NCBI GenBank assembly: GCA_003599475.1
Contig: QZKK01000252.1
Location: forward strand, 1-14,800
Direction: 5' to 3'
From: Desulfobacteraceae bacterium
Lineage (GTDB): Bacteria > Desulfobacterota > Desulfobacteria > Desulfobacterales > SURF-15
DNA length: 14,800 bases
This document shows, one piece after another, positions 1 to 7,315 of this stretch. Numbering within the stretch: the first letter of the stretch is position 1; every line of letters begins with the position of its first letter. Below the pieces are notes generated by a model. It searched no databases. It was not told the origin of the DNA and saw nothing but the letters and a program-made list of their open reading frames with translations. The translations under genes were made by a program, and so were the position numbers.

Positions 1-87
1 CCGGTTTCGAGGTTGTAGTCCTCGTCATCGACTCCATCAGGCACCAAGTTGAAGTCCTCAAGCGATGTTCTTTTCAAAGTACCTTGA

Positions 88-234
88 AGCCAAGGATCTT
101 GCGTCACCGATCGGTTTGCCATTCGCGAGATCACCGTGCAGGCGGTATGCAAGGGGTTTCGCACAAAAAGCCTTGTCCTTGTGACCACATTGATCGATCC
201 GAAGCTGTTCCCGAAAGAGGCTTTTGCCGAGTCG
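88..234 (+). mobile_element. IS4-family transposase remnant (internal fragment)
   Basis: The plus-strand frame that is open after the TGA at 85-87 reads ...FAIREITVQAVCKGFRTKSL, then VLVTTLIDPKLFPKEAFAE. From memory of the family, this matches the stretch of IS4-type (DDE) transposases of form REI-x-V...KGFRTKSL-x-x-VTTLLDP-x-x-YPKE-x-LAELY, just before the conserved RW...E catalytic region. The match stops at about 230, where the GTPase-like sequence begins in the same frame, so the catalytic glutamate and everything C-terminal are absent. Upstream of about 95 the frame is broken (TAG at 16-18, TGA at 85-87) and I recognise no transposase in any frame. No inverted repeat or target duplication is visible. 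It is a dead scrap; recognition is by eye, not by search. Confidence 0.6.
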
Positions 235-1350
235 CTTCGCGCACTGGGCATCGATATCCAAGCCGACCGGATCTGGCCGATTTATTTCGCATCAGGCGAT
301 CCTTACCGGGCGCTTGCCGCACAGGGCGGTTTCAACAGCTTCCTGCAAACCATCGAAAAGGAGCTTTCGGGCACATCCGCGGTGCGGATCAGGACCGGGC
401 AACGCGTCCATCGGGCCGTGGAGTTGAAGGAAAAGACCGAGCGACTGATCGGGCTTCTTGAGAAGGAGAGAGAGGCGGGTCGCAGATGGGGGCGGCAGTT
501 GGAACGCTTCTTCGAGATGGCGAGTGCGGAGTTGATCGAAAGCGAGACGCGGCGGTTCGATCAGAGAAGCCGTGAGTATATCCGTTCGGAGGTTCGAAAG
601 CTGTTTGTCCGATACGATGTCCTCGCAAAACCCCGGCAGATCATCAGGGAGATCATTTCGACTCCTTTTCGACTCCTCGGGTTCGGGAAGGCGAATCCGG
701 AGGCGCTTCACAAGGAAGTGCTTTTCAAAGCCCGGCAGAGGATGGATTTTTCCCCCATCGAATCGGCGATGGAAAATTTCAATCGCTTCGTTTTCGAAGC
801 CCTGCATTCCAAGGACTCCGCTTCTCCTCTCCTTCGAAAACTGCAGGAGCCGGGTGTGATCCTGACCGAGAGTGAAATCCACGATCACATCTGGAATTCA
901 CAGGAAAGCCTCGCCGAATGGCTGGAACAGACGTTCCGTTCGCTTTCCGAAGGACTCCCTAAGCGGAAGCGGTGGGGGATCTATTCGACTTCGATCCTCT
1001 GGGGAATTCTCATCATTTCCTTCGAGGCCGTCCTCGGTGGAGGGTTCTCGGTGCTGAACATGGTTCTGGATTCCGCGCTCGCCCCCTTCCTGACCCGGGG
1101 AACCGTTGAGCTTTTTGCATATGGGGAAATCCAGAAGATCGCTCAGGAGATGGCGAATCGGTACAGGGAAGGACTGCTGTCCGCACTTCGCAGCCAGAAA
1201 GACCGGTACAGGGAATGTCTGGAAAGCCTTACGACCGGACAGAAGACATTCAATACTTTGAAGGAGCTCCAAACCGAGATCCAAAGATTTGCCGATTCAT
1301 CGAAAAAAAGCGAAAACGGAACCGATCGGTTGCAGGGATGGATACCTTAG
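136..1350 (+). CDS. N-terminally truncated membrane GTPase-like protein, fused to transposase remnant
   Basis: An open frame of 404 codons from a GTG; the frame opens after a stop at 85. About the first 32 residues are transposase-derived. From about residue 35 the text ALGIDIQADRIWPIYFASGD resembles the G5 end of a small-GTPase domain (FASGD in place of the usual SA-K/L). The P-loop, switch regions and NKxD motif are all missing. A long charged helical region follows (residues 70-270), then a hydrophobic hairpin at about 283-320, then a charged amphipathic tail. This tail layout parallels the intact GTPase directly downstream, so the gene is probably the remains of a paralogous tandem partner whose G domain was lost through an IS4-type insertion or deletion. 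No Shine-Dalgarno supports the GTG, so the true start is unknown and the gene may be silent. Family assignment of the retained part is inference. Confidence 0.6.
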   Translation: MQAVCKGFRTKSLVLVTTLIDPKLFPKEAFAESLRALGIDIQADRIWPIYFASGDPYRALAAQGGFNSFLQTIEKELSGTSAVRIRTGQRVHRAVELKEKTERLIGLLEKEREAGRRWGRQLERFFEMASAELIESETRRFDQRSREYIRSEVRKLFVRYDVLAKPRQIIREIISTPFRLLGFGKANPEALHKEVLFKARQRMDFSPIESAMENFNRFVFEALHSKDSASPLLRKLQEPGVILTESEIHDHIWNSQESLAEWLEQTFRSLSEGLPKRKRWGIYSTSILWGILIISFEAVLGGGFSVLNMVLDSALAPFLTRGTVELFAYGEIQKIAQEMANRYREGLLSALRSQKDRYRECLESLTTGQKTFNTLKELQTEIQRFADSSKKSENGTDRLQGWIP

Positions 1351-3053
1351 AGCAGATTCAAAGCAGATTGAAGACAGCCCGCCTTCTTTTAGAAGAAGAC
1401 AGCCCCTTTTCGTTTTCACGTCAGGAGCGGGTACGCCTCTCGGAAGAGGGAGAGCGTCTCCTTCGGAAACTGGATGCCGTCGAAGGATCCTATCTGATGA
1501 TCGGTCTGATCGGCGGAACCGGGGTCGGAAAATCGACACTCATGAACGCGTTGGCCGGCCAGGAGATTTCGGAAGCCAGCCACCGCAGGCCGTATACGAA
1601 TCAAATCCTTATTTATCGGCATTCGGAGGCTTTCCCCTCCTCGGGGAATTTTTCGGATCGACTCGGCAGCATCCCTTGGAGAGAGATCCTGCACCAAAGC
1701 GAGCCCATCCGAAGCATCATCCTCTGCGACCTGCCGGATTTCGACAGTGTGATCGAAGCACACCGGCAGCATGTTTTCCGTTTCATGGAGCACCTGGATA
1801 TCCTGGTATGGGTAAGCTCTCCTGAAAAGTACGCAGACGGAAAGTTCTATGCTTTCCTGGAATCGGTTCCGAAATCGAACCAGAATTTCTATTTCGTATT
1901 GAACAAGGCCGACCTGCTCTTCGAATCGGAGGCTCCCGCGGGCGGTCACGAAAGCTACGAAAGGGTGCTTCGCCATTTTCAACGGCACATCGAAAACAGC
2001 GGCATTAAAAAGCCTGTCCTTTTCGGGGTCTCGGCCCTGGAGGCGGGAAAGGGCGGAAACATTCCCTCCTGGAACCAGTTTCCCTTTTTCAGCCGGGAAA
2101 TCTTTCAACAGCGAGATCTGAAAACGGTATCTGCTGTAAAGGCTGCGAATCTCGACGTCCAAGTCCGGCAGTACCTGTCCGTTTTCCAGGAGGAGCGAAG
2201 CGATCTGATTTCGTTTGAAAAAATCCTTGATTCCGCGCTGGATGACCTCCGAGAGCGGAAGCCCTCCTGGGGGCAGTCGGCCCGCGAGGCGGTATCGCTC
2301 TGGTTGGAGCGGGACCTCGGACCGGAAATGATCGAGCGGCAAAACGATGTCTCCGTGCTGATCGGTTCCGGGTATGGAATTTCTCTGTTGCTGGACCGAC
2401 GGCGCTTCGGAGAAACAAAGAACATGCGTCCGGTATCGCCGAAGGATAAAATTCCTCCGGATCTGGAAGAATTCTTCAGGCGCCGACTGGAGTGGCTGGA
2501 GTCGAAGATCATCCGTCGAATCTCCGCAAGCCGGCTGCCTGCGGAATTCGAAAAAAAGATCGAAGAGGTTCTGGATATGAGAACCCGGATGGAAACTCTC
2601 AACGAGCAGTTCTCCACAGAACTTTCCAAGCAGCTCTTGCAGCCTGCATTTTCTCCCTCACTGCTGTTCGGATTCTGCCAGCGGATCGTCTATGCGGCGC
2701 TTTTTGCGTTTTTTTTCCTTGCCGTCGGCGGCGAAGCCGCCTGGCGGGAGGCGATCGATACGCCTGGAGCCATGAGCATCCTGCAGCTATTGGTATCTGT
2801 TACAGGCAATTTATTCAGCTCCAGGGGGTTTTACGCGGTGATTACTTTCATCCTGATCAACCTTTATACCGGATTTTTGTTCTATCGCCGTTTCCGGAAC
2901 AGGCGGAACCGCTTCCTGCAAAGACGGTTGACATCGATGATTGCCTCGCTGGTAAGGGTCTGGGAGGTTGAGATCGAGGGTATCGACCGCCTTCTGAAGG
3001 ATCTGAAGGGAAAAATCCGGCAACGGGTTCAAACAATCGATGATTTCAAGTGA
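1338..3053 (+). CDS. Membrane-anchored GTPase (50S-ribosome-binding GTPase / dynamin-like superfamily)
   Basis: A 571-residue protein from ATG 1338. The frame is open further upstream, but that part overlaps the preceding gene extensively; this start gives a 13-base overlap and a sensible N-terminus. All G motifs are visible: P-loop GGTGVGKST at 59-67, a switch-I threonine in RRPYT (T87), G3 DLPDFD at 131-136 with Asp where DxxG has Gly, NKAD at 189-192, and VSAL (G5) at 231-234. A helical region (about 265-435) follows, then hydrophobic segments at about 447-463, 478-490 and 498-516, and a basic C-terminal tail. The layout, a soluble GTPase with a helical stalk and membrane hairpin, suits a membrane-remodelling or membrane-tethered regulatory GTPase. 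The exact role is unknown. No strong Shine-Dalgarno precedes it, which suggests translational coupling to the upstream frame. The start is moderately secure and the GTPase identity very secure. Confidence 0.85.
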   Translation: MDTLEQIQSRLKTARLLLEEDSPFSFSRQERVRLSEEGERLLRKLDAVEGSYLMIGLIGGTGVGKSTLMNALAGQEISEASHRRPYTNQILIYRHSEAFPSSGNFSDRLGSIPWREILHQSEPIRSIILCDLPDFDSVIEAHRQHVFRFMEHLDILVWVSSPEKYADGKFYAFLESVPKSNQNFYFVLNKADLLFESEAPAGGHESYERVLRHFQRHIENSGIKKPVLFGVSALEAGKGGNIPSWNQFPFFSREIFQQRDLKTVSAVKAANLDVQVRQYLSVFQEERSDLISFEKILDSALDDLRERKPSWGQSAREAVSLWLERDLGPEMIERQNDVSVLIGSGYGISLLLDRRRFGETKNMRPVSPKDKIPPDLEEFFRRRLEWLESKIIRRISASRLPAEFEKKIEEVLDMRTRMETLNEQFSTELSKQLLQPAFSPSLLFGFCQRIVYAALFAFFFLAVGGEAAWREAIDTPGAMSILQLLVSVTGNLFSSRGFYAVITFILINLYTGFLFYRRFRNRRNRFLQRRLTSMIASLVRVWEVEIEGIDRLLKDLKGKIRQRVQTIDDFK

Positions 3054-3229
3054 TCCGAACCCGCGGATGGTGGACAGTAGACGGCAGACGGGTTCGGTGG
3101 TCGGAAAACCCGCAACCCGTGACCCGCAACCCAGCCACCCGGCTTGCCTTTTCCGAAGGACGGATTACCATATTCCCATGGAGCCTGAAAAATTCGTCCT
3201 TTCTCGGCATTCCACAGATTGGAGGGAGC
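3054..3229. repeat. Intergenic low-complexity stretch with an 11-bp direct repeat
   Basis: The gap between the GTPase and the lipoprotein gene carries two copies of ACCCGCAACCC (3108-3118 and 3122-3132) with period 14, and related CCACCC/CCCG text up to about 3141. I see no convincing gene here. A weak sigma70-like pair, TTGCCT (3144-3149) and TACCAT (3166-3171) with a 16-base spacer, could serve the downstream lipoprotein but matches the consensus only 4/6 in each box. Confidence 0.35.
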
Positions 3230-3783
3230 ATGTCAAAGAGACAGTGGGTCGTTCTCTGGATTTTGCTGTTGACCGTTTACAGTTGCTCGGGGGTTCGCGT
3301 CAGCCGGATTATCAGCCCGGAACCCCTTTTTCGGGGCTCGAAACATTCGACTGGCAGGTGAAGCAGGAAAAATCCGGAGATGCAGAGATAGAAGATCCGC
3401 TGATGGAGACGCGAATCCGCAAAGCCGTCGAAGAGACGCTTTCATCCAAGGGCTTCAGAAAGAAAACCCAACCCCTGCCGGATTTCTACGTCGATTACAG
3501 GTATATCGTCCGACAGAGAATCGAATCCGACGGCGCGCGGACGCACGTCGGTATCGGGACATGGGGTAGCGGCACTTTCGGAGGGATCGGAATCGGCCCC
3601 GGATATGGAGTCGATGCTTATGACGAAGGCCTGATGTACATCGATATCATCGATCCGAAAGATGGTAAATTGCTCTGGCGCGGGAAAGGGACCTATCGGG
3701 CCGAGCAGCACCTGAAACCGGAAGAGGCCACCCGACGGGTAAATGAGGTGGTCGATAAGATTCTGTCGCAATTTCCGCCATGA
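3230..3783 (+). pseudogene. DUF4136-family lipoprotein, apparently frameshifted after the lipobox
   Basis: ATG 3230 follows a strong GGAGGGAG Shine-Dalgarno (3221-3228) and starts MSKRQWVVLWILLLTVYSCS, a lipoprotein signal peptide with its cysteine in YSC. That frame ends soon afterwards. The mature DUF4136 domain continues in another frame: YQPGTPFSGLETFDW, then RIRKAVEETLSSKGF, PDFYVDYRY, a Gly-rich block, MYIDIIDPKDGKLLWRGKG, and a final ILSQFPP, all characteristic family positions. One extra G in the G5 run at 3289-3293 would join the two as CSGGSRQPDYQPG, giving a normal-length outer-membrane-type lipoprotein of about 184 residues. The family is common in bacterial envelopes and has no established biochemical role. 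The lesion may be a true pseudogene, a sequencing or assembly indel, or slippage at the homopolymer. Taking the domain frame alone from an upstream start would lose the signal peptide and its good ribosome-binding site. Confidence 0.75.
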
Positions 3784-3856
3784 CCGGTTGATTCCGCCAT
3801 CCAATTCAACGAATCCGTATAGAGTATTCAGGGGGGGACCGCAGCCGGTTTCGAAA

Positions 3857-4966
3857 ATGAACCTTTCTCCACTTGAAATCGATCAACCGCGGAAGCCGGT
3901 GAGAACCTTCAGACAATTCCGCCCGTTCTTGCTGATTCTGGTCGGGGTGGCGCTGATTCTGGTCCTGATCCTGCTCAGCACGTTTATCAGTTCGGTCGTA
4001 TTCGCCGTCGTTCTGGCCATCATCTGTTCTCCCCTTCAGGATCGTCTCGAAAGGCTTTTCCGCGGGCGGGATACGCTTGCGGCCCTGGTGACCACCTTTT
4101 TGGCGGCTCTGATCGTTGTCATCCCGATTCTGCTGCTCCTTTCAGCCCTGACGTCCCAGACGGTTCAGCTTTTCCAGGATTTGCAGGAATGGGTCACCGG
4201 GGGCGGGATGCAGAGGCTCGAAAGCCACCCGTTGGTCCACCGAATGGAGATGTGGATCTTCCGGCTGGCCCCGACATCCGGAATCAATCTCGATGACTTC
4301 AAGGAGCAGCTCGCCGAAATCAGCAAAACGCTTCCGGGCTCGGTCCTCGGACAGGGGGCGGAGATTATAGCAAACACGTTCGGCTTCATCTCCCGTTTTT
4401 TCATCATGATCTTTATCACCTTCTACCTGATGCGCGACGGCAAAAAGATGACGGCGCACTTTAAGCTTCTTCTTCCTCTCCGTGACCAGCAAAAGGACCA
4501 GATCGTCGATAAGATCCGGGCGGTGGCGAAATCTGTGGTGTTGGGGAGCTTTCTGACCGCAGTCAGTCAGGGGGTGGTCGGCGGGATAGGTCTATCGATT
4601 GCCGGCATACCGGGCATCTTCTGGGGAGCGATCACCGCCTTTGCCTCTCTCGTTCCGCTGGTTGGAACCGGTCTTGTCTATGCTCCGGCGAGTGTGTATC
4701 TGCTGATCCTCGGGAAATGGAAGTATGCCGTATTCTTGGCCGCTTGGGGGGTCTTCGTCTTGAATCCGATCGACAATTTCGTCCGGCCCTACTTCATGCA
4801 GGGCACGGCCAAGATGTCCCCCTTTCTTCTCTTCCTTGCGATCGTCGGGGGTATCTTCTATTTCGGGCTGGCCGGAATCGTTTACGGACCCCTGATCTTC
4901 GCATTTGCGGTGGTCGTGCTTCACATCTACAAGGAGGAGTTCGTCGATCCTGACATCATCAAATAA
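3857..4966 (+). CDS. AI-2E/PerM-family integral membrane permease
   Basis: A 369-residue protein with the family's hallmark layout: an N-terminal pair of membrane helices (about 20-65), a third segment near 75-100, an extracytoplasmic helical domain (about 105-165), then a cluster of C-terminal helices with the Gly/Pro-rich text GVVGGIGLSIAGIPGIFWGA and DNFVRPYFMQG, which is strongly typical of the AI-2E transporter family (PF01594). Family members are proposed exporters of autoinducer-2 or other solutes, and some act as Na+/H+ antiporters; the substrate here cannot be told. The start is ATG 3857. The frame is open further up, but that extension runs into the preceding gene and is not hydrophobic or conserved. 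The only purine-rich tract is a G7 run about 20 bases upstream, so initiation may be weak. It lies 73 bases after the DUF4136 gene on the same strand. Confidence 0.9.
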   Translation: MNLSPLEIDQPRKPVRTFRQFRPFLLILVGVALILVLILLSTFISSVVFAVVLAIICSPLQDRLERLFRGRDTLAALVTTFLAALIVVIPILLLLSALTSQTVQLFQDLQEWVTGGGMQRLESHPLVHRMEMWIFRLAPTSGINLDDFKEQLAEISKTLPGSVLGQGAEIIANTFGFISRFFIMIFITFYLMRDGKKMTAHFKLLLPLRDQQKDQIVDKIRAVAKSVVLGSFLTAVSQGVVGGIGLSIAGIPGIFWGAITAFASLVPLVGTGLVYAPASVYLLILGKWKYAVFLAAWGVFVLNPIDNFVRPYFMQGTAKMSPFLLFLAIVGGIFYFGLAGIVYGPLIFAFAVVVLHIYKEEFVDPDIIK

Positions 4967-5035
4967 CCGAACGCGTATTCAGCGGGCCGTACCGTTTTTC
5001 CCCCGGATCCTCCATACCCCCGAACCTTCGGCACT

Positions 5036-5686
5036 TCAGGTAAAGTTTTCCGCCGTCCAGAAGGTTGCCTGCAGCCTGTTCGGGGCGCCGATCTTGAAAA
5101 AGATTCTTGCAAGCCGGTTCCTGACTGCCCGATTTGTGATTGAAAAAGCACTGCCGATATCTTCATCGGAGGCGCCGGAAGCCGCCATGTACAGAATCTT
5201 TTTTTCATGCGGGGTCAGAGGACCCGAACCATCCCTGCCTTCGTCCGAAGATTGCCTGCCGGACGATCCGGAGTCGCCCCTGCAAACCTCCCGAATTCCT
5301 TTCAGAAGCGATTCGGCGGATGCATTCTCAAAGAAGATTTCCCGGATTCCCCTGTTCGCGATTTCTTTGCGCAACTCGCTCCTTCCGCTTGAACGGAAGT
5401 TGAAAGCAACGACAAAGCAGTTGGGCGGCAATCGTTCGAACTGCCGCGGATCGGCGGACAGATCCTCTATGGATTTTCCATTCCCGTCCAGAAGAACGAT
5501 CGATCGGCGGTCCGATTCAAACCGGGAGGGTACGAACTCATCGATGCAGAAGCAGGGAATTCCCGCCTCCTCTCGAATCATAAAGGTCAGCAATGAATTT
5601 TGAAGATTCACCGGCCCGACGAGATAAACCTCGCAGCTTTCGGTGTCGAGGATCGGTTTCATTCCCTTACGCGTGTTTTCGATCAT
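5036..5686 (-). CDS. LuxR/CsgD-like response regulator with degenerate receiver domain
   Basis: A 216-residue protein from ATG 5686, preceded by AAGGAGG with close spacing. Residues about 18-135 look like a receiver fold, with IVLLD near the phospho-acceptor strand (65-67), FVVAFNF where the Thr/Ser strand would be, and GIREIFFENA where the GxxGxxxK region lies. The N-terminal acidic pair and the conserved Lys are not evident, so it is probably an atypical receiver as in CsgD. After a Ser/Gly/Asp-rich linker (137-156), residues 157-213 form a LuxR-type helix-turn-helix: LTPHEKKILYMAASGASDED, then an AVRNRLARIFFKIG recognition region and APNRLQA. It is likely a DNA-binding regulator; targets are unknown. 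It converges on the permease gene with a 69-base gap. The kinase/receiver gene at the right end of the window has no DNA-binding domain, but any link between the two is speculation. Confidence 0.8.
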   Translation of the reverse strand: MIENTRKGMKPILDTESCEVYLVGPVNLQNSLLTFMIREEAGIPCFCIDEFVPSRFESDRRSIVLLDGNGKSIEDLSADPRQFERLPPNCFVVAFNFRSSGRSELRKEIANRGIREIFFENASAESLLKGIREVCRGDSGSSGRQSSDEGRDGSGPLTPHEKKILYMAASGASDEDIGSAFSITNRAVRNRLARIFFKIGAPNRLQATFWTAENFT

Positions 5687-5743
5687 TAAGCCTCCTTTTT
5701 GTTCTCCATGTATCTTCTATATGCCGGTCCAGGAGAGGCTTAA
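5686..5743 (-). promoter_or_regulatory. Inverted repeat that could mask the ribosome-binding site of the LuxR-like gene
   Basis: TTAAGCCTC (5686-5694) and GAGGCTTAA (5735-5743) are a perfect 9-bp inverted repeat 40 bases apart. On the minus-strand transcript the downstream arm contains part of the Shine-Dalgarno (GGAGG) and abuts the start codon, so pairing would hide the ribosome-binding site. The same symmetry could instead be a dimeric operator for autoregulation. No clear -35/-10 pair was found upstream, so whether the outer arm is transcribed is not known. Confidence 0.4.
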
Positions 5744-5851
5744 ATAGGGTGAATGCTTGATTTTATGTACTCCCAAGCGGTACATGGCATCAGAAAAGAT
5801 CTATGCCTTCCTCAGGAATTGGAATATCGCCGTGCATCCGTGTCTCCTGCG

Positions 5852-7309
5852 TCATTTCCTCGGGAATGCGGGCGGTGCCAGAAGTTTGGTTCGCTCGCGG
5901 GTCTTGTAACGGATGGTCACTTTCGGTTCCGGATCGTTTAAAAGCTGCAGGGAAGGAGGCTTTAGCGCAAGACCGGCCTGGATTACGCCTTCATCTTCAA
6001 GCCGGTCCGTCGAGACCTTTTCCGTGTAGATGGTTTCGATGGATTCCAGCATCTGTTTTCCTCCCTTCACCGGGACTGAATCCGGTTCGATAACGGCATC
6101 CGTGACGATCCGGTCGCCCGGCATTTTTCCTGTCCAATCGACCTGTACCGGAAGTCTCTTTTCGATGATGACGTCCAGAACGGTTCTGACTTCGTAAGGG
6201 TAGACGTTTACCAGGGCAAAACCGGGCGGCAGGAATACATTTCTGGAGGTGATCCGGTAGTTATTCTCCCCCAGCTTGGCGTCTCGCAGATCGACCTGGA
6301 TTTGAACCGCCTCCGGTTGCAGGCTCCTGGCCAGGTGGGCGCTTCCGCTCAGCTCGACATTGACCCTGTGGTTTGAAGTCTGAACGATTTCCATCCCGGG
6401 TTTACGGTTCACGTATTGAACGGGGACTTCCAAGTTTACGATTGACTCCTGCCCCTTTGAGAGGCTGAACCAGACCGCGCTGATGAAAAGTACGGAAACA
6501 AGAGCGGCCGCGACGATCTCGAGTCGGTTTTTGGAAAGCATCCGATTCTCGGGCGCATCGATGCTGAAGTGCTCTTCGAGCTCTTTTTTGAGGATGTCGG
6601 GTTCTGCGATCTTTTGGAGTCGGGCTCCCTTTGCAATCATGATTTCGCCCCGTTCCTCGGAGACGACGACTGCGATTGCGTCGGTCGGTTCGGAAATACC
6701 GAGGGCCGCTCGATGGCGGGTGCCGAAGTGTGAGGGGAGATCGTCCCCTCGACTCAATGGAAGAAACGCGGAAACCCTTGAAATCCGATCGCCCTCGACC
6801 ACCGCCGCCCCATCGTGGACCGGACTTTTCGGAGAGAAGATGCTCAGGATCATTTCGACCGATATCTTTCCGTTCCAGGCGATTCCGTTCTGAAGCAGTT
6901 CTCCGATGTCTTCCCTGCCCGGAAATACGAGTAGGGCACCGATTTTTTCTTCCGCCAGATGAAACACCGCATTTGTGATGTGATCCAAAGGGGATGGCTT
7001 GAGTTTCATAGAAATTCCCCAGAGGATCGTTTTGAGGCTCTGTATCTGCATCGCTCTGCGAATTTCGTTTCGGAAAACCACGATGATGATGAACGCGGAC
7101 AAAGCCAGAACCGCGCGCAGGATCCAGGTGGTGACGATCAGACCGATCGAGAATGCAGCCTGCTGGGCGACCCAAAGGGAAATGAGGCTGATCAGCACCC
7201 TGAAAACATAGGTACCTCTGAATAGAACATACAGGCGGAAAAGTACATAACTGGTCAGACCGATGTCCAACACGTCCTGCCAGCGCAAAGCGGAGAGAAA
7301 CTGGTTCAT
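5852..7309 (-). CDS. cdaA: Diadenylate cyclase CdaA fused to a YbbR (CdaR-like) domain
   Basis: A 485-residue protein. Residues 1-90 hold three membrane helices, ending in IIIVVFRNEIRRAM as in CdaA. Residues 100-240 are the DisA_N/DAC catalytic domain, which condenses two ATP to c-di-AMP, with the DGA motif at 166-168 (SPVHDGAAVV) and RHRAA at 198-202 (FGTRHRAALGISE). The usual SEETG strand reads SEERG at about 217-221, a substitution worth noting. A further membrane segment at about 263-284 is followed by roughly 200 residues of YbbR-like beta-rich sequence (LEVPVQYVN..., VELSGSA..., VQVDLRDA..., LPVQVDWTGK...), probably outside the membrane. In Firmicutes CdaA and the YbbR regulator CdaR are separate adjacent genes; here they form one chain. 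Start ATG 7309 lies 6 bases after the DUF2914 stop, implying co-transcription and coupling, with no strong Shine-Dalgarno of its own. No glmM gene is in the window. Confidence 0.92.
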   Translation of the reverse strand: MNQFLSALRWQDVLDIGLTSYVLFRLYVLFRGTYVFRVLISLISLWVAQQAAFSIGLIVTTWILRAVLALSAFIIIVVFRNEIRRAMQIQSLKTILWGISMKLKPSPLDHITNAVFHLAEEKIGALLVFPGREDIGELLQNGIAWNGKISVEMILSIFSPKSPVHDGAAVVEGDRISRVSAFLPLSRGDDLPSHFGTRHRAALGISEPTDAIAVVVSEERGEIMIAKGARLQKIAEPDILKKELEEHFSIDAPENRMLSKNRLEIVAAALVSVLFISAVWFSLSKGQESIVNLEVPVQYVNRKPGMEIVQTSNHRVNVELSGSAHLARSLQPEAVQIQVDLRDAKLGENNYRITSRNVFLPPGFALVNVYPYEVRTVLDVIIEKRLPVQVDWTGKMPGDRIVTDAVIEPDSVPVKGGKQMLESIETIYTEKVSTDRLEDEGVIQAGLALKPPSLQLLNDPEPKVTIRYKTRERTKLLAPPAFPRK

Positions 7310-7315
7310 TACGGC

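Noticed and set aside
1215..1337. Upstream extension of the intact GTPase frame
   Set aside because: It overlaps the preceding gene by over 130 bases and its text is not GTPase-like; ATG 1338 gives a clean N-terminus and a short overlap.
1416..2342. Long minus-strand ORF antisense to the GTPase
   Set aside because: The plus-strand frame carries all G motifs; the antisense translation has no recognisable pattern.
3108..3141. Possible CRISPR-like or satellite array
   Set aside because: Only two 11-bp copies with a 3-base spacer; simple low-complexity repeat.
4905..5603. Plus-strand ORF of 232 codons over the LuxR-like gene
   Set aside because: Ser/Arg-rich shadow of a clearly conserved minus-strand regulator.
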